Shown here one piece after another: positions 1 through 9,028 of a stretch of 64,000 nt of DNA. Position 1 is the stretch's first letter, and the number at the start of each line of letters is the position of its first letter. Made by a program: the position numbers and the translations under genes. The DNA is from DATBGO01 sp963840095. GTDB taxonomy: Bacteria > Actinomycetota > Actinomycetes > Streptosporangiales > Streptosporangiaceae. The notes under the pieces are model-generated. The model ran no database searches, was not told where the DNA came from, and worked only from the letters and a program-made list of their open reading frames with translations. The DNA is taken from assembly GCA_963840095.1 (NCBI GenBank), contig CAWIXN010000002.1:1-64000 (forward strand), read 5' to 3'.

Positions 1-502
1 GAGCGGGGCCGTGTCAAGGTGGTCTTGACCTGGTGTTTTCAGCTTGTGGTGGCTGGGCCGGGGCATGCGTGACTGGCGGTCTCCTGTTTCCCGGTAGCTG
101 CCAGGTCTGTGGCGAGCGGGCGGGCAGGTCAAGGACCGGGCGCAGCCCGGCCGCGGAGCGGCGCCGGAGGCGTCCTTGAGGTGACCGTCCGGGAGCCCGA
201 TGATCGGGCGGCGGGAAACGGGAGCCGGGGGTCGTGCGGGGGTATGCGGTTGTTTCCGGTCGTCCCATGTTCCGGGTTCATCCGGTGCGGGCAGTGCCGC
301 TGGCTGCGTTCATCCCTTCGCGTGTCCCCGGCCGTGGCCGGGGGGCATGGGGCGGGTCCGCGTCAGAGGGCGGTCAGGCGGGGCCAATCAGAGGGACGCC
401 CTGCCGCCCGCGGGCGGGGGGCGGAATAGCTTGCGGCCTCGCGCCTGGCGGCGGGCAGAATGCTTGGCGGCCTCGCGCCCGTGCCCATGGGTAGAGGGCT
501 GT
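1..502. other. No supported gene; flank of IS110 remnant
   Basis: Very GC-rich sequence with several short open frames on both strands, none resembling a known family or having a convincing ribosome site. It lies beyond the 3' end of the IS110 transposase remnant and may hold the end of that element, but I could not identify a terminus. Confidence 0.4.
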
Positions 503-1576
503 TCATGCGGCCGGTGCTGCGCTGGTTGCGGGCGGGTCCTGGCGGGGCCGTGACAGGCAGCGGATCTGCCCGTCGCGCATCCCGTAGAAGACCAGGGTGA
601 GCAGCCGGCGGGCGGCGGCGACCTTGGCGATGTTCTTTGCTTCCTTCCCGCGGCGGGCGATGATGTCGTCCTTGACGCCGCCGATCACCGAGTCGCGGGG
701 GATGCGCTGGATGGCCTCGATCAGCGCCCAGCGCAGCAGCCGCGAGCCCTGCTTGGTGACATGCCCGCGGGTCGACCTTGACGTCGGACTCACGGTGCCG
801 GGGCGTCAGCCCGGCCCACGAGCACAGCTGGCCGGCGTTCTTGAACCGGGTGACGTCGCCGATCTCGGCGGTGATCACCGCGGCCAGCACCGGGCCGATG
901 CCGGGCAGCTGCTGGATCACCTGGTAGCCGCGGTCACCGGCGAGCAGGCTGGCGATCACCTCGCTGAGCATGGCGATCTCGGTGGACAGCTCCCCGGCGA
1001 GGTGCCGCAGCGAGGTGACCTTCCCGGCATAGGGCTGCGGCAGCCGCAGCTGGTCCAGCCATGCCGACCCGGCCGTGCCGAAGATGTCGGTGCAGGTCAC
1101 CGAGACGCCGAGCTTGGCCAGCACGCCGTGGACCTGGTCCTTGCAGCTGGTCCGCAGGTGCACGAGCTTGATCCCGGTAGCGCGTGATCTCCCTGCAGCT
1201 CCCGCACCTCGTGCGGGGCGATCCACGCCTCGGGCAGCCTGCCCATCCGCAGAAGGTCAGCAAGATCCGCTGAGTCTCTCTCGTCGTTCTTGACCCGGCG
1301 GTAGGTGAACGCCTTGACGCCCAGCGGATGCGCCAGGTGCACCTCCGCGCCCGCCGCGGCGAGAGTGTCCGCCGCCCAGTACCACCCGTAAGTCGCCTCC
1401 AGCACCACCTTCGGGTGCTTCCCGGCCCGGGCGATCTCCCGGCGCAGCTCCGCGGGGCTGTTGGTGATCCTCGCGGTGCCCAGCCGCCTGCCGTCCTCGG
1501 TCATCCGCACCAGCACGCTGCGGCGGCGGTGCAGGTCCATGCCCACGACCTGCCGGCCGTCATACGCTGTCTCCAT
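503..1576 (-). pseudogene. IS110-family transposase, frameshifted
   Basis: Remnant of an IS110-type DEDD transposase, an enzyme that moves its element without terminal inverted repeats. The start at 1576 (METAYD) leads into the RuvC-like N-terminal domain: VVGMDLHRR, then EATYGWYWAADTL and DERDSADLADLLR. The C-terminal Transposase_20 part (LPGIGPVLAAVITAEIGD, then CSWAGLTPRHRESD) continues in another frame, and the last part with KQGSRLLRWALIEA in a third. At least two breaks lie near 1170-1200 and one near 775. The summed length of about 350-360 codons is close to family size, so it is a nearly complete but dead copy. Its boundaries cannot be fixed from sequence alone. Confidence 0.85.
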
Positions 1577-1965
1577 TGGGGCCTCCCTTGTCTGGTGGAG
1601 ACGGACGCTTTGCACCTTCCAGCATCCGCCAGGGAGCGGGAGGCTCCGCTCCTTCATCGCATCAGGAGAGCCATCCGGCGAAGGGTCACAAGGAGTCGGG
1701 AGCCGCCTGGGCGGTCCTTGCCCAAGGTCGATGACGGTGCCATACCGCTGCAGACATCTGCAGGTAACGGTCCGGCTTAATTTGCAGGCAAAGGATCAAG
1801 GATTTGAGTCCCTCGGCTCCACCTTCGATAACGGCTGACCAGACTCCAGTTGGTGGCGCTTCTGCTCCAAATGCTCAATGATCTCGCGGCTCAGCTCATC
1901 CATTTGGGCGGGCGACATCTGCCGGACGATGGTAATGGGCGGTGGGGTCCAACCCATAAGATCGC

Positions 1966-2521
1966 TTGCCTCATGATCTACGGCAGCGCCTATCAGAGCT
2001 AGCTGTCGCCGCCATATCGTCCGGGCAGACGGGCCGGACGACTGCGACCCAGGAGCTCTACCGACAGTTCTGGTCGAAGTTCGAGCCCCTGGCCAAACAG
2101 CGGGGCTGGACAAATGCTTCCGCTCCGCCGCAGAACTGGTGGAATATGCCTGCTGGCCTGAGTGGCGCGATATGGGGTGTGGTCATACGCCATGTTCGGA
2201 TGCAGGTCCGAGCTTTACTTCCAACACCCGGATCCCGACGTCAATCTGGCGCGCTGGAGTGTGCTGAACAGTAAGAAAGCCGAAATCGCCGAGGTTTTTG
2301 GCGGCGAGCTGATTTTCGACGATTTGCCGAACAACAAGGGCAGTCGCGTCGAAGCAAGGCTTAATGGCCCCAAGATCGCAGACAACTCGCAGTGGCCAAC
2401 CGTGATCAACTGGATGGTTGATACCCAGGAACGCCTCCGGAGGGCGGTGGATGCCGTCGGTGGAATACCGACAGTGACGGCGGCAGCTGAGGATGGCCGC
2501 GACGAATTGGCAGAGCTTTGA
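1966..2521 (+). pseudogene. DUF4268-domain protein, frameshifted
   Basis: The C-terminal half (from about 2195) reads RSELYFQHPDPDVNLARW, then KKAEIAEVFGGELIFDDL and WMVDTQERLRRAVDAVGG. This matches my memory of DUF4268, a nuclease-associated domain often found alone or at the C-terminus of restriction-like proteins. The preceding segment (ELYRQFWSKFEPLAKQRG, then NWWNMPAGLSGA) fits the same domain but is in a different frame, so one frameshift lies near 2160-2200. Any N-terminal part is absent. It lies in a debris zone between a dead IS110 and a dead integrase, so it is probably a relic of an acquired restriction or defence gene. The family call is from memory and not searched. Confidence 0.55.
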
Positions 2522-2792
2522 CCGAACCGGAATAGTGAGTGCTTCGGCGTGTCCCGGATCAAGCCTAATTCACACTGTTGAGTTGTCAAGTTGCTAGCGC
2601 TCAGAGCGCGAGGAGGGCCGGGCCCAGGAGCATGATCATGTCCAATGCGTGCCCAAATGTGCTACTGGCCTTGACGTTCCCGCAGGTCAAGGTTTTACCG
2701 CCGGGGATAAGACCACTTGCTCAGATAAGGTGCTGGACTACTCGGCTCTGATGCGCTCCAATCAACCGGAGTAGGCTAGTAAGATGCGTGCA

Positions 2793-3296
2793 TTACTGCG
2801 CTAGGCGAGGCTCACGACGTCGTGCTCTGAGTATTTCCGTCAGTGCCCAGCTGAGCAACGCTCCAAGAAAGGCACTGAAGATGATGAGCGGTATAGAATA
2901 GTCAGCCTGTACATTCTCATAGTGAGCTATGAGTGGTCCGTTCAGCTTCAAGATTCTCATGGCACCATTGTAGAAATAGTCACTACGTTGAAAATTACCA
3001 ACAAGTCCCTGTTGCACTGAAACAACTAGTAAGCTAGTTGCTTCCTGATCGTCGTGTTGATCGATGGCAATATATCCTTGCGCCGATGAAATTTGGTAAG
3101 CCGAGAACGCGATAACGCCTGAACATATCAGAATTAGTAGAATAACTACGAGCAGCCGCTTTCTGATGGACGGCTGTATTATGGCTTGACTTTGGATATT
3201 ATCCGGACTGATTTCCACGGAATCGCAGATAGCTTTCCTCAGCGACTCTTCCGTTGAGTGCAGCTGTGCGCTAAGTGAATAAATCTCGGCTTGCAT
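2793..3296 (-). CDS. Two-TM membrane protein, AT-rich, unknown function
   Basis: An intact 167-codon frame. The N-terminal part (residues 1-42) is polar and probably helical. A strong membrane segment follows at about 46-68 (RLLVVILLILICSGVIAF), then an extracytoplasmic stretch of about 65 residues, and a second membrane segment at about 134-155 (SIPLIIFSAFLGALLSWA) ending in a basic cytoplasmic tail (RARRREPR). Base composition is visibly poorer in GC than the surroundings, with many A/T third positions, which suggests recent transfer. It sits inside the integrase-linked relic zone. I do not recognise a family; the layout is compatible with a small sensor or with a two-TM effector. Confidence 0.6.
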   Translation of the reverse strand: MQAEIYSLSAQLHSTEESLRKAICDSVEISPDNIQSQAIIQPSIRKRLLVVILLILICSGVIAFSAYQISSAQGYIAIDQHDDQEATSLLVVSVQQGLVGNFQRSDYFYNGAMRILKLNGPLIAHYENVQADYSIPLIIFSAFLGALLSWALTEILRARRREPRLAQ

Positions 3297-3576
3297 GGAT
3301 ACAATTTTGGGACGGCACTTCGCTGTACTTGCGTATGTGCCTTATAACATTCATTGCCTGTCCTATGAAGAGAAGTGACCATTGCGGCTGCGGTGTTCCG
3401 AACCGCCTTGGCCTGGGTCTCCAGATCGTACGTGCTCCATTTGAGACACGCTTCCACGGAAGGAGATGTGCATGAACCCCGGGATGGTTCAGACTCCTAA
3501 ACATACTTCGATAATGATACAAAAGCGCGACCTATCACGATGTGCCAGGGCAGGAAGGTGAGGCCAGCTTGTCGAG

Positions 3577-4821
3577 CTACCCGCCCAAGATCTTGTTCAT
3601 GATTTCGGCTCCTGAGCGGATGACCGGCCGCAGCTCGTGTCGGTAAACAACCTCGGTGGTCCTTGAGCTGCTGTGGCCGACAATGCGGGCGATCTCCTCC
3701 ACGGGTTCCCTGACTCTGACATGAGCGATACGAACCTGTGCCTTAGCTCCCTGGGCGTCCAGTGCTCGCCGATCTGGGCCGACCGGCAGATCGCCCGGAA
3801 CATCTTCCGGACGTTCGCCGCGTCGAGAGCGGTCGCCGGTGGCGGTGGTGAACACGAGATCGTTGTCTTGCCACTGGGCGCCCGCCGCGCGGCGTTCCTT
3901 CTCCTGCTGCTCCAATTGATCCTGGAGGGCCGCTCACGGCCATCTCTGGCAGTTCCAGGGTGCGCCGCGACTTCTCTGTCTTCGTGTCGCCGTGACCTCG
4001 CACGGAACGCCACACGGACACATGCGGTGGCGTTGGCGGCTCGGTCCCGGGATTGCCCTTCAGGTCGACGTGATCCCAGCGCAGTGCCCGCATCTCCTCG
4101 GTCCGGAGCCCGGTCGTCAGGCTCAGGACGATGTAGGCGTGCATCAGGGATACCGGGCGTCGATGGTCCGCGAGTCCCGGGTGCAGCTCCAGCGGGGGAT
4201 GGTCTTCGCTGGATGCCCGGAGCAGGGCGGCGGCCTGCGCGAGGGTCAGGCTCTTGCTTGGCCGTCCTGCCTGCCCCTTGGGCGTCTCGACCAGCGTCGC
4301 AACGTTGCGCGCCCACCAGGTCCCGAGACTCCGCGTGCCGGATCGCCCGAGTCAGCGCGTTGTGGCCCATCGATCACCGCGGCAGTGGAGTACCTGGCGG
4401 CCATCTTGGTCAGTGCCTGGCGTACGTCGGCCGCCGTCAGTTCCCGCAGTTTCTTGCTGCCGATGGCCTCCAGGATCGGGGCGAGCACGTTCTCGTTCTT
4501 CTTGATCGTCTTGGCCGACCGGCCGTCGAGCCCGTCCCTCAGCCAGTCCTCCGCAGCCTGGCGCAAGGTATAGGCGGAGTCGCCGGCCTTTCGGGTGATC
4601 CCCATGTCCAGATCGGCATACAGTGCCTTCAGCTTGTCCTGGACCTCGGTCTTGGTGCGGCCGGTGACTCGCCTCCGGTCACGCTTCCCTTCCGGGGTGA
4701 ACCCGAGCGTCACCTCGCCGCGCCAGCGGCCCGGGCAATGCCGGTGCCGCTGGCTGTCACTGCATGGGCCACGGTGGTCGAATGAGATCCCGCCCTCGCC
4801 ATGCAGACGCCGGTTGGCCAT
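3577..4821 (-). pseudogene. Tyrosine site-specific integrase, multiply frameshifted
   Basis: Phage/ICE-type integrase. The N-terminus (from 4821: MANRRLHGEGGISFDHRG) and arm/SAM-like domain (TLRQAAEDWLRDGLDGRS) are in one frame. The catalytic domain is split over others: the first Arg block TTGLRTEEMRALRWDHVDL near 4100, the His-X-X-Arg block TPRELRHRFVSLM near 3740, and the terminal block IVGHSSSRTTEVVYRHEL with the nucleophilic Tyr near 3630. I count about five frame changes, so it is inactive. The full length would be about 415 residues, normal for the family. Its start lies 148 bp from the tRNA-Thr attachment repeat at 4969-5015, the expected arrangement for an element that integrates into a tRNA 3' end. 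Confidence 0.88.
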
Positions 4822-4968
4822 AGCGGCAGGCTACCCCAAGGTGGGGACAATTGGGGGGACAACCGCCGGATAACTGAGAACACCATCCTGACACTCGCAC
4901 GGACTATCTTCGCAGCTAGATGGCACATCCGCTCTCGTCGTTCCTGCTTCGAAAGGCTGTCTGATCTC

Positions 4969-5015
4969 CATGGTAAGGAGAAGGTCTACGGTTCGATTCC
5001 GTAAGGGGGCTCCAG
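4969..5015 (+). repeat. tRNA-Thr(GGT) 3' fragment, attachment-site copy 1
   Basis: A 47-bp sequence identical to 9400-9446. It runs from the anticodon arm to the CCA end of a threonine tRNA: anticodon loop ATGGTAA, 3' anticodon stem GGAGA, T arm TACGG-TTCGATT-CCGTA, acceptor strand AGGGGGC, then TCCA. In this copy the 5' anticodon stem TCTCC also happens to be present just upstream, but no D arm or 5' acceptor strand (GCCCCCT) exists, so it is not a full tRNA gene. The span from anticodon loop to 3' end is the classic target of tyrosine integrases. Confidence 0.8.
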
Positions 5016-5451
5016 TTCCAGGTCAGAGGCGCAAATTCGAAAGATCTGAATGGCCGTGGGGGACAACAGGGGGGACCAAGGCTCCGGGGACGACTGTCCC
5101 AGATCAACGAACGCCAACTCCGGGAGCTTGTGTTCACCGGGGTCCGGTTAGCTGGCGATGGCAGGGGCACATCGAGCGCGGGTCTCCTCTATTCGATCCT
5201 GTTCGCCTCCAGTACGCCGAGGCTGAGCATCGCGGTCCCCTGATCGGCGTGGCCGCTGGCGCAAGCTGCCTGTGAAGGGGTGCTTGCGGGCCGGCACTGT
5301 TCCGGGACTTGCTGATATCTGGCCGCTGAAAACAGGGGCTCCGTACGATCGGTGCCGTGGTTACTCGCTACGACGTCTCGGCGGTCGCCGACCGGCTGGA
5401 AGCCGGCTGTCGTGCAGAGCGGGAGCGCGGGGTGTTACTACCACCGGCTAA

Positions 5452-5760
5452 TCCAGGTCGAGGAAAGCCTCCGCATGTCCAGGCACGACCTGCAGGGCCG
5501 GCCCGTCCACCACCGCAAACGCGACTCCATCGAAGGCTCACCCCGACCATCGTGTTCGCAGCCCTGGCCGCCCGCCGCTGGATCGAGCAGCAATCCGGCC
5601 GGTCGATCCAGATTCGTCAAGACAGCCCGCCGCTACCGCACCATCCGCATCCAGGCCGGCAAACAGGTCATCACCGCCGCCGACCCGCTGCCCGAGACGT
5701 TCGCCGGGCCATCGAACGATCAACCACGCCCGCAGACGGCCGCACCAACTTGGCCACGTC
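5452..5760 (+). pseudogene. IS1634-type transposase, C-terminal remnant
   Basis: Pieces of the C-terminal part of an IS1634/IS4-superfamily transposase are spread over several frames: SLRMSRHDLQGRPVHHRKRD at about 5470, then TIVFAALAARRWIEQQSGRS, then FVKTARRYRTIRIQAGK and ITAADPLPETF. These blocks occur in this order in intact members I know. There are at least two frameshifts, and the N-terminal catalytic part is missing. The remnant ends almost at the stop codon of the ABC permease (5764). Confidence 0.65.
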
Positions 5761-5763
5761 AGG

Positions 5764-6486
5764 TCAGTTGATGTCCTGCCGGACGGACAGGGCGATACCG
5801 AGAATCCCCAGCACGCCGGCCCAGGCGATCAGGGTGATCGCGCCGGTGCCTGGTGAGAGCAGGTGCTGGACGCGGAGGCCCATGAGTGCGTCCGATGCAC
5901 GGTCTGGCATGAACCGCCCCACCGAGGGGACGAGGCCGAACAGGAGGTTGTCGACGACGAGGCCCCAGGCCAGCAGCGTGATGACGGCGCCGACCTGGTT
6001 GTGGATGATCGCTCCGAGGCCGGTGCCGATCGCGCCCCACAGGGCCGCGCCGGCGAGCCCGCCGAGCGTGAGCAGCAGAATGTCGCCGCTGCTGAGCACG
6101 ACGGGGATGCCACGCCCGTTGAGGATCGTGTATCCGATTGCCACGCCGAGGGCCCCGAACACGATTCCGGCCAATGCTCCGGCGACGGCCTTGGCGGCCA
6201 GGACGTGTGAGCGCGCGGGGTTGAACAGGATCGTCGGACGGATCGTGCCGAAGCGGTACTCGCTGGTCACCAGCAACACCCCGGCAAGTGCGGAGAACAC
6301 GCCGGCGAGACTGCTCAGGCTCAGCAGCTCACGCTGGTCCTCTCTACCCGCAAGCCCGGCTGAGTGGGTGAGCAGCCCGGTGAGCAGCGTGATGAGCAGC
6401 GTCAGCCCGATCATCGCGAGGATCAGCGCGATCGTGGTCCGGGTGGAGCGAACCTTCAGCAGCTCTGCCCTGATCTGCGCGATCAT
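5764..6486 (-). CDS. ABC-2 type transporter permease
   Basis: A 240-residue integral membrane protein with about six hydrophobic segments, starting MIAQIRAELLKVRSTRTT as is usual for ABC-2 permeases of the actinobacterial antibiotic or lipid exporter type. It is the last gene of a four-gene operon and overlaps the ATPase gene by 4 bp (ATGA at 6483-6486), so the two are probably translationally coupled and form one export pump. The substrate is unknown. The gene ends 3 bp after a transposase relic, so its terminator region has been replaced by debris. Confidence 0.85.
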   Translation of the reverse strand: MIAQIRAELLKVRSTRTTIALILAMIGLTLLITLLTGLLTHSAGLAGREDQRELLSLSSLAGVFSALAGVLLVTSEYRFGTIRPTILFNPARSHVLAAKAVAGALAGIVFGALGVAIGYTILNGRGIPVVLSSGDILLLTLGGLAGAALWGAIGTGLGAIIHNQVGAVITLLAWGLVVDNLLFGLVPSVGRFMPDRASDALMGLRVQHLLSPGTGAITLIAWAGVLGILGIALSVRQDIN

Positions 6487-7379
6487 GCCGCTGTCTCCGC
6501 GGTCAGTTCAAGGAAGATGTCTTCCAGCAGGCCTGCATCGTTGACCAGCTCGTAAACCGGGACGCCGGCGGCGAAGGCGATCTCCCAGATCCGCTCGCTC
6601 GATGCTCCCTGGACGAGCAGGGCGTGGTCGGCGCCGGCCGTGACCTGCAGCGCCTCGACACGCAGCGCGGTGGTGAGCCGCTGCGGGTCGCCGCTGCGGA
6701 CGCGAACCGCGCCGCCGGCACGGGCGGTCAGTTCTGCCAGCGAGGACGAGAGCACGAGCCGCCCGCGGCTGATGATGAGCACCCGGTCGACCGTCTGCGC
6801 GACCTCGGCGAGCACATGACTGGAGATGAGCACCGTGCGGCCCTCTGAGGCCAGCATGCGCAGGAAGTCCCGCAGCCAGCGAACTCCCTCCGGGTCAAGC
6901 CCGTTGGCCGGCTCGTCGAGAATCAGCAGCTCCGGGTCGCCCAGCAGCGCCACCGCGAGCCCGAGTCGCTGACGCATCCCAAGCGAATATCCCTTCACCC
7001 GCCGCCGGGCAGCGTCACCCAGCTCCACCAGGCGCAGCACCTCGTCCGCGCGTGAGTCAGGAACATCGACCGCCCTCCCGAGCATCCGCAGGTGATCGCG
7101 GCCCGAACGACCGGGATGGAAATCGGTCGCCTCGAGCACGGCACCGACACGCAACGCCGCATGCGGCAACTCCGCGTACGGACGGTCGAACACCAGCGCC
7201 CGCCCGCTCGACGGCGCTGTCAGCCCCAGGATCATCCGCAGCTTTGTCGTTTTGCCAGCGCCGTTGGGTCCGAGAAAGCCCGTGATCGTCCCAGCCTCCA
7301 GCGCAAATGACAGGTCCGTGACCGCTGAGACCTCACCGAAGCGCTTGGTCAGCGACTCGGCCTTGACGACCACGGTCAT
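6483..7379 (-). CDS. ABC transporter ATP-binding protein
   Basis: A 298-residue ATPase that would power export through the adjacent permease. Visible motifs are Walker A GPNGAGKTT at residues 37-45, an ABC signature of LGMRQR type (YSLGMRQRLGLA) near 135, Walker B LLILDEPANGLDPEG near 155, and the switch His in ISSHVLAEV near 185. The C-terminal 80 residues form the extra domain seen in BcrA/DrrA-type exporters (multidrug, peptide or lipid). The start overlaps the stop of the upstream Clp-N gene (ATGA, 7376-7379), giving tight coupling. Such pumps often give self-resistance, but no peptide precursor is visible here. Confidence 0.92.
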   Translation of the reverse strand: MTVVVKAESLTKRFGEVSAVTDLSFALEAGTITGFLGPNGAGKTTKLRMILGLTAPSSGRALVFDRPYAELPHAALRVGAVLEATDFHPGRSGRDHLRMLGRAVDVPDSRADEVLRLVELGDAARRRVKGYSLGMRQRLGLAVALLGDPELLILDEPANGLDPEGVRWLRDFLRMLASEGRTVLISSHVLAEVAQTVDRVLIISRGRLVLSSSLAELTARAGGAVRVRSGDPQRLTTALRVEALQVTAGADHALLVQGASSERIWEIAFAAGVPVYELVNDAGLLEDIFLELTAETAA

Positions 7380-7942
7380 CCGCGTGCCTGACCGTTGAAC
7401 GGGACCGCACCGTCACCGGAGGTCTCCTGCCCGGCCTGGCTGGGCAGATCCAGCCGGCGCCGGACCTCCGGCGTGTTCACGCCCAGAGCGCCCAGCAGCA
7501 CCGCCGCGGGGTCTGGCGGCTGGAGGGTGAGGATCTGGGCCAGCACCTGCCGGGCGGTGACCTGGAGCTTCCGGCGATTGGGCTTCGACGCGCCTTCCAG
7601 CACTTTCTTGGCCGCAGGCGTCATGCGGAGGCGATCCTTCTGCAGCATGAGATCCTTGAGCCCCGGCTTCTTCGGCACGGTGTGCATCGGCAGCTCGGGA
7701 GCATCAGCGCCTGGCCCCAGGCCCAGGGCACCCAGCGCTTCGCGATCGAGCGCGTCCAGGGCCTGGCGAGCTTGCTGCAGGCTCACGCCCAGCACGCCTT
7801 CGACCGATGGGTCCTCGAACAAGGCGAGCAGGATGTGGTCGGTGCCGACCCGGCGATCACCGCGGCGGCGAGCCTCCTCACTGGCCTGCAGATAGATGCC
7901 CCAGGCGTGAAGCACCTCTGGCGGCACGGGTGCGGTGGTCAT
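7376..7942 (-). CDS. Clp N-terminal-domain (ClpN-like) protein
   Basis: A 188-residue protein. ATG 7942 is chosen because AAGGAGTGATC precedes it at good spacing and it begins 2 bp after the HTH gene stops. Residues 10-60 (LHAWGIYLQASEEARRRGD, then VGTDHILLALFED) are the Clp-N repeat that recognises substrates in ClpC/ClpA, and a second, weaker copy covers about 100-160 (VTARQVLAQILTL). There is no AAA+ domain, so it is a stand-alone adaptor- or decoy-like protein. Operons of HTH, Clp-N protein and ABC exporter are common in actinobacteria; the role is unknown, perhaps stability control of the pump or the regulator. Confidence 0.8.
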   Translation of the reverse strand: MTTAPVPPEVLHAWGIYLQASEEARRRGDRRVGTDHILLALFEDPSVEGVLGVSLQQARQALDALDREALGALGLGPGADAPELPMHTVPKKPGLKDLMLQKDRLRMTPAAKKVLEGASKPNRRKLQVTARQVLAQILTLQPPDPAAVLLGALGVNTPEVRRRLDLPSQAGQETSGDGAVPFNGQARG

Positions 7943-7944
7943 GA

Positions 7945-8151
7945 TCACTCCTTGTTGTATTTGGTGTGCACGGACTGGCGGGTGACGCCCAGAGCGTCTC
8001 CGATCTGCTGCCACGACCAGCCCTTTTCCCGGGCGGCCGCGACCTGGCTCGCCTCGACTCTCTCGGCCAGGCGATGGAGCGCCAGCGCGGCGCGAAGCCC
8101 GATCGCCGGGTCATTCGAGGAGATACTCACGCTGAGCTCTTCGATGTCCAC
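7945..8151 (-). CDS. Small HTH regulator (68 aa)
   Basis: A 68-residue DNA-binding protein made mostly of one helix-turn-helix of the sigma-region-4 or AsnC-like type (KGWSWQQIGDALGVTRQSVH at about residues 43-62). The start is GTG at 8151: the operator ends at 8155 and a good promoter places transcription start at this codon, so the message is probably leaderless. It is first in the operon with the Clp-N gene and the ABC pump, and by position it is probably an autoregulator of that operon. Confidence 0.8.
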   Translation of the reverse strand: MDIEELSVSISSNDPAIGLRAALALHRLAERVEASQVAAAREKGWSWQQIGDALGVTRQSVHTKYNKE

Positions 8152-8154
8152 GCC

Positions 8155-8198
8155 TGTCAGTTTAGTTTGACAGGCGTGCTTGTCAAACTAAACTGACA
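8155..8198 (-). promoter_or_regulatory. Perfect 18-bp inverted repeat with embedded promoter
   Basis: The arms are TGTCAGTTTAGTTTGACA (8155-8172) and its exact reverse complement (8181-8198), 8 bp apart. Each arm is itself a TGTCA-N8-TGACA dyad. On the minus strand it contains TTGACA (8186-8181) and TAAACT (8164-8159) with a 16-bp spacer, placing the transcription start at or next to GTG 8151. The operator therefore overlaps the whole promoter, as expected for repression by the HTH protein. Confidence 0.75.
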
Positions 8199-8322
8199 CT
8201 AGCTTGGCGGCCGGCTGCAGGGCGGGGAGCCAGGCTAGCCCCCAGCAGTGGGGACGTGACTTTGTCGGGGCACGCTCGCCGACGGCGGATTCGCTTGTTC
8301 GTGTTGTCGACGGCGGCACTGA

Positions 8323-8363
8323 TAGCAAACATGCGATTGTAGCCATCGCATGCTTGCTATAGT
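8323..8363 (+). promoter_or_regulatory. Operator and promoter of the toxin-antitoxin pair
   Basis: Inverted repeat with 15-bp arms, TAGCAAACATGCGAT (8323-8337) and ATCGCATGCTTGCTA (8345-8359), 14 of 15 positions matching, with a 7-bp spacer. A -10 box TATAGT (8358-8363) overlaps the right arm and a weak -35 TTGTAG lies at 8337-8342. The start would fall at ATG 8370, so this message too appears leaderless. This fits autorepression by the antitoxin. Confidence 0.65.
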
Positions 8364-8369
8364 CTGTGG

Positions 8370-8714
8370 ATGGAGTTCCGGGTTGACTGGGACCAGGACG
8401 CTCGCGAAGAGGTGATGCGGCTCCCGGTCGCTGAGCGCCGTGCGGTTATGAGCGCGGTAGCGAAGCTGGAAGCGTTCGGAGACCAGCTCGGCGCGCCGCA
8501 CACCAGTCAGGTCAAGGGCAGCCGGGCAGGAATCCGTGAGCTGCGGGCCCGCGCGGGCCGGTCGGCGTGGCGGGCCCTGTACCGGCGCGTGGCCGACCGG
8601 CTCGTGGTGCTCGCGGTGGGACCGGAAGCCCAGCACGACAGGCGCGGGTTCGACCGGGCGGTGCGGCTGGCCGAGGAGAGGCTGAGGGAGATCAGGGAAT
8701 GGCACGGAGACTGA
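8370..8714 (+). CDS. HigB/RelE-type toxin (Gp49-like)
   Basis: A 114-residue basic protein of the phage-derived Gp49/HigB family in the RelE superfamily, predicted to cleave mRNA on the ribosome. Family features are the N-terminal strand EFRVDWDQDAREEVMRL, the central KGSRAGIRELRARAGRSAWR with conserved basic residues, and the strand LVVLAVGPEA before a C-terminal helix. The toxin gene precedes the antitoxin gene, the order typical of HigBA, and overlaps it by 16 bp. It lies between the two tRNA-Thr attachment repeats, so it may have served to stabilise an integrated element. Confidence 0.82.
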   Translation: MEFRVDWDQDAREEVMRLPVAERRAVMSAVAKLEAFGDQLGAPHTSQVKGSRAGIRELRARAGRSAWRALYRRVADRLVVLAVGPEAQHDRRGFDRAVRLAEERLREIREWHGD

Positions 8715-9028
8715 TCAGCAATGCTGAGGTTCTGGATGACATGCTGCAGGATCCCGAGTTCCGCGCGGAATGGGAGCGCACGGCCCTGGCCAGGGTAGTT
8801 GCCGAGGCGGTCATCCGCTACCGCGCGGAGCGCGGGCTCAGCCAGACCGCGCTGGGGAGGCTCCTGGGCTGGAGCCAGCCGGTGGTGGCCAGGCTGGAGG
8901 CGGCCGAGCACAACCCCTCCATGGATACCCTGCTGATGCTGTCACGGGGTCTGGGCATGCGGGTTCACGTGGATGTCGGCCCGAAGACAGGACTGGTGGC
9001 CAAGGTCACCAAGTCCAGGGCGGCCTGA
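8699..9028 (+). CDS. XRE-family antitoxin (HigA-like)
   Basis: A 109-residue partner of the preceding toxin. Residues 1-35 (ISNAEVLDDMLQDPEFRAEW) probably wrap the toxin; residues 45-85 form a XRE helix-turn-helix (LSQTALGRLLGWSQPVVARL, then NPSMDTLLMLSRGLGM) that would bind the operator at 8323-8359. The ATG at 8699 is used because it lies inside the toxin frame, as usual for coupled pairs. Three degraded pieces of this same gene occur elsewhere in the window (25589-25639, 45509-45571, 56629-56688), so closely related copies once stood at those sites. Confidence 0.85.
   Translation: MARRLISNAEVLDDMLQDPEFRAEWERTALARVVAEAVIRYRAERGLSQTALGRLLGWSQPVVARLEAAEHNPSMDTLLMLSRGLGMRVHVDVGPKTGLVAKVTKSRAA

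Noticed and set aside
1755..1812. tRNA-like 3' end (GGATTTGAGTCCCTCGGCTCCACC)
   Set aside because: The T stem has a mismatch, no partner acceptor or D arm is found, and there is no second copy in the window; too weak to call an attachment site.
1796..1957. Small minus-strand frame starting MGWTPPPITIVRQM
   Set aside because: 53 codons with plausible helix content, but no ribosome site and no family; lies in debris beside a broken gene.
5357..6544. 395-codon plus-strand frame
   Set aside because: It joins transposase debris to the antisense of the ABC permease and has no domain of its own.
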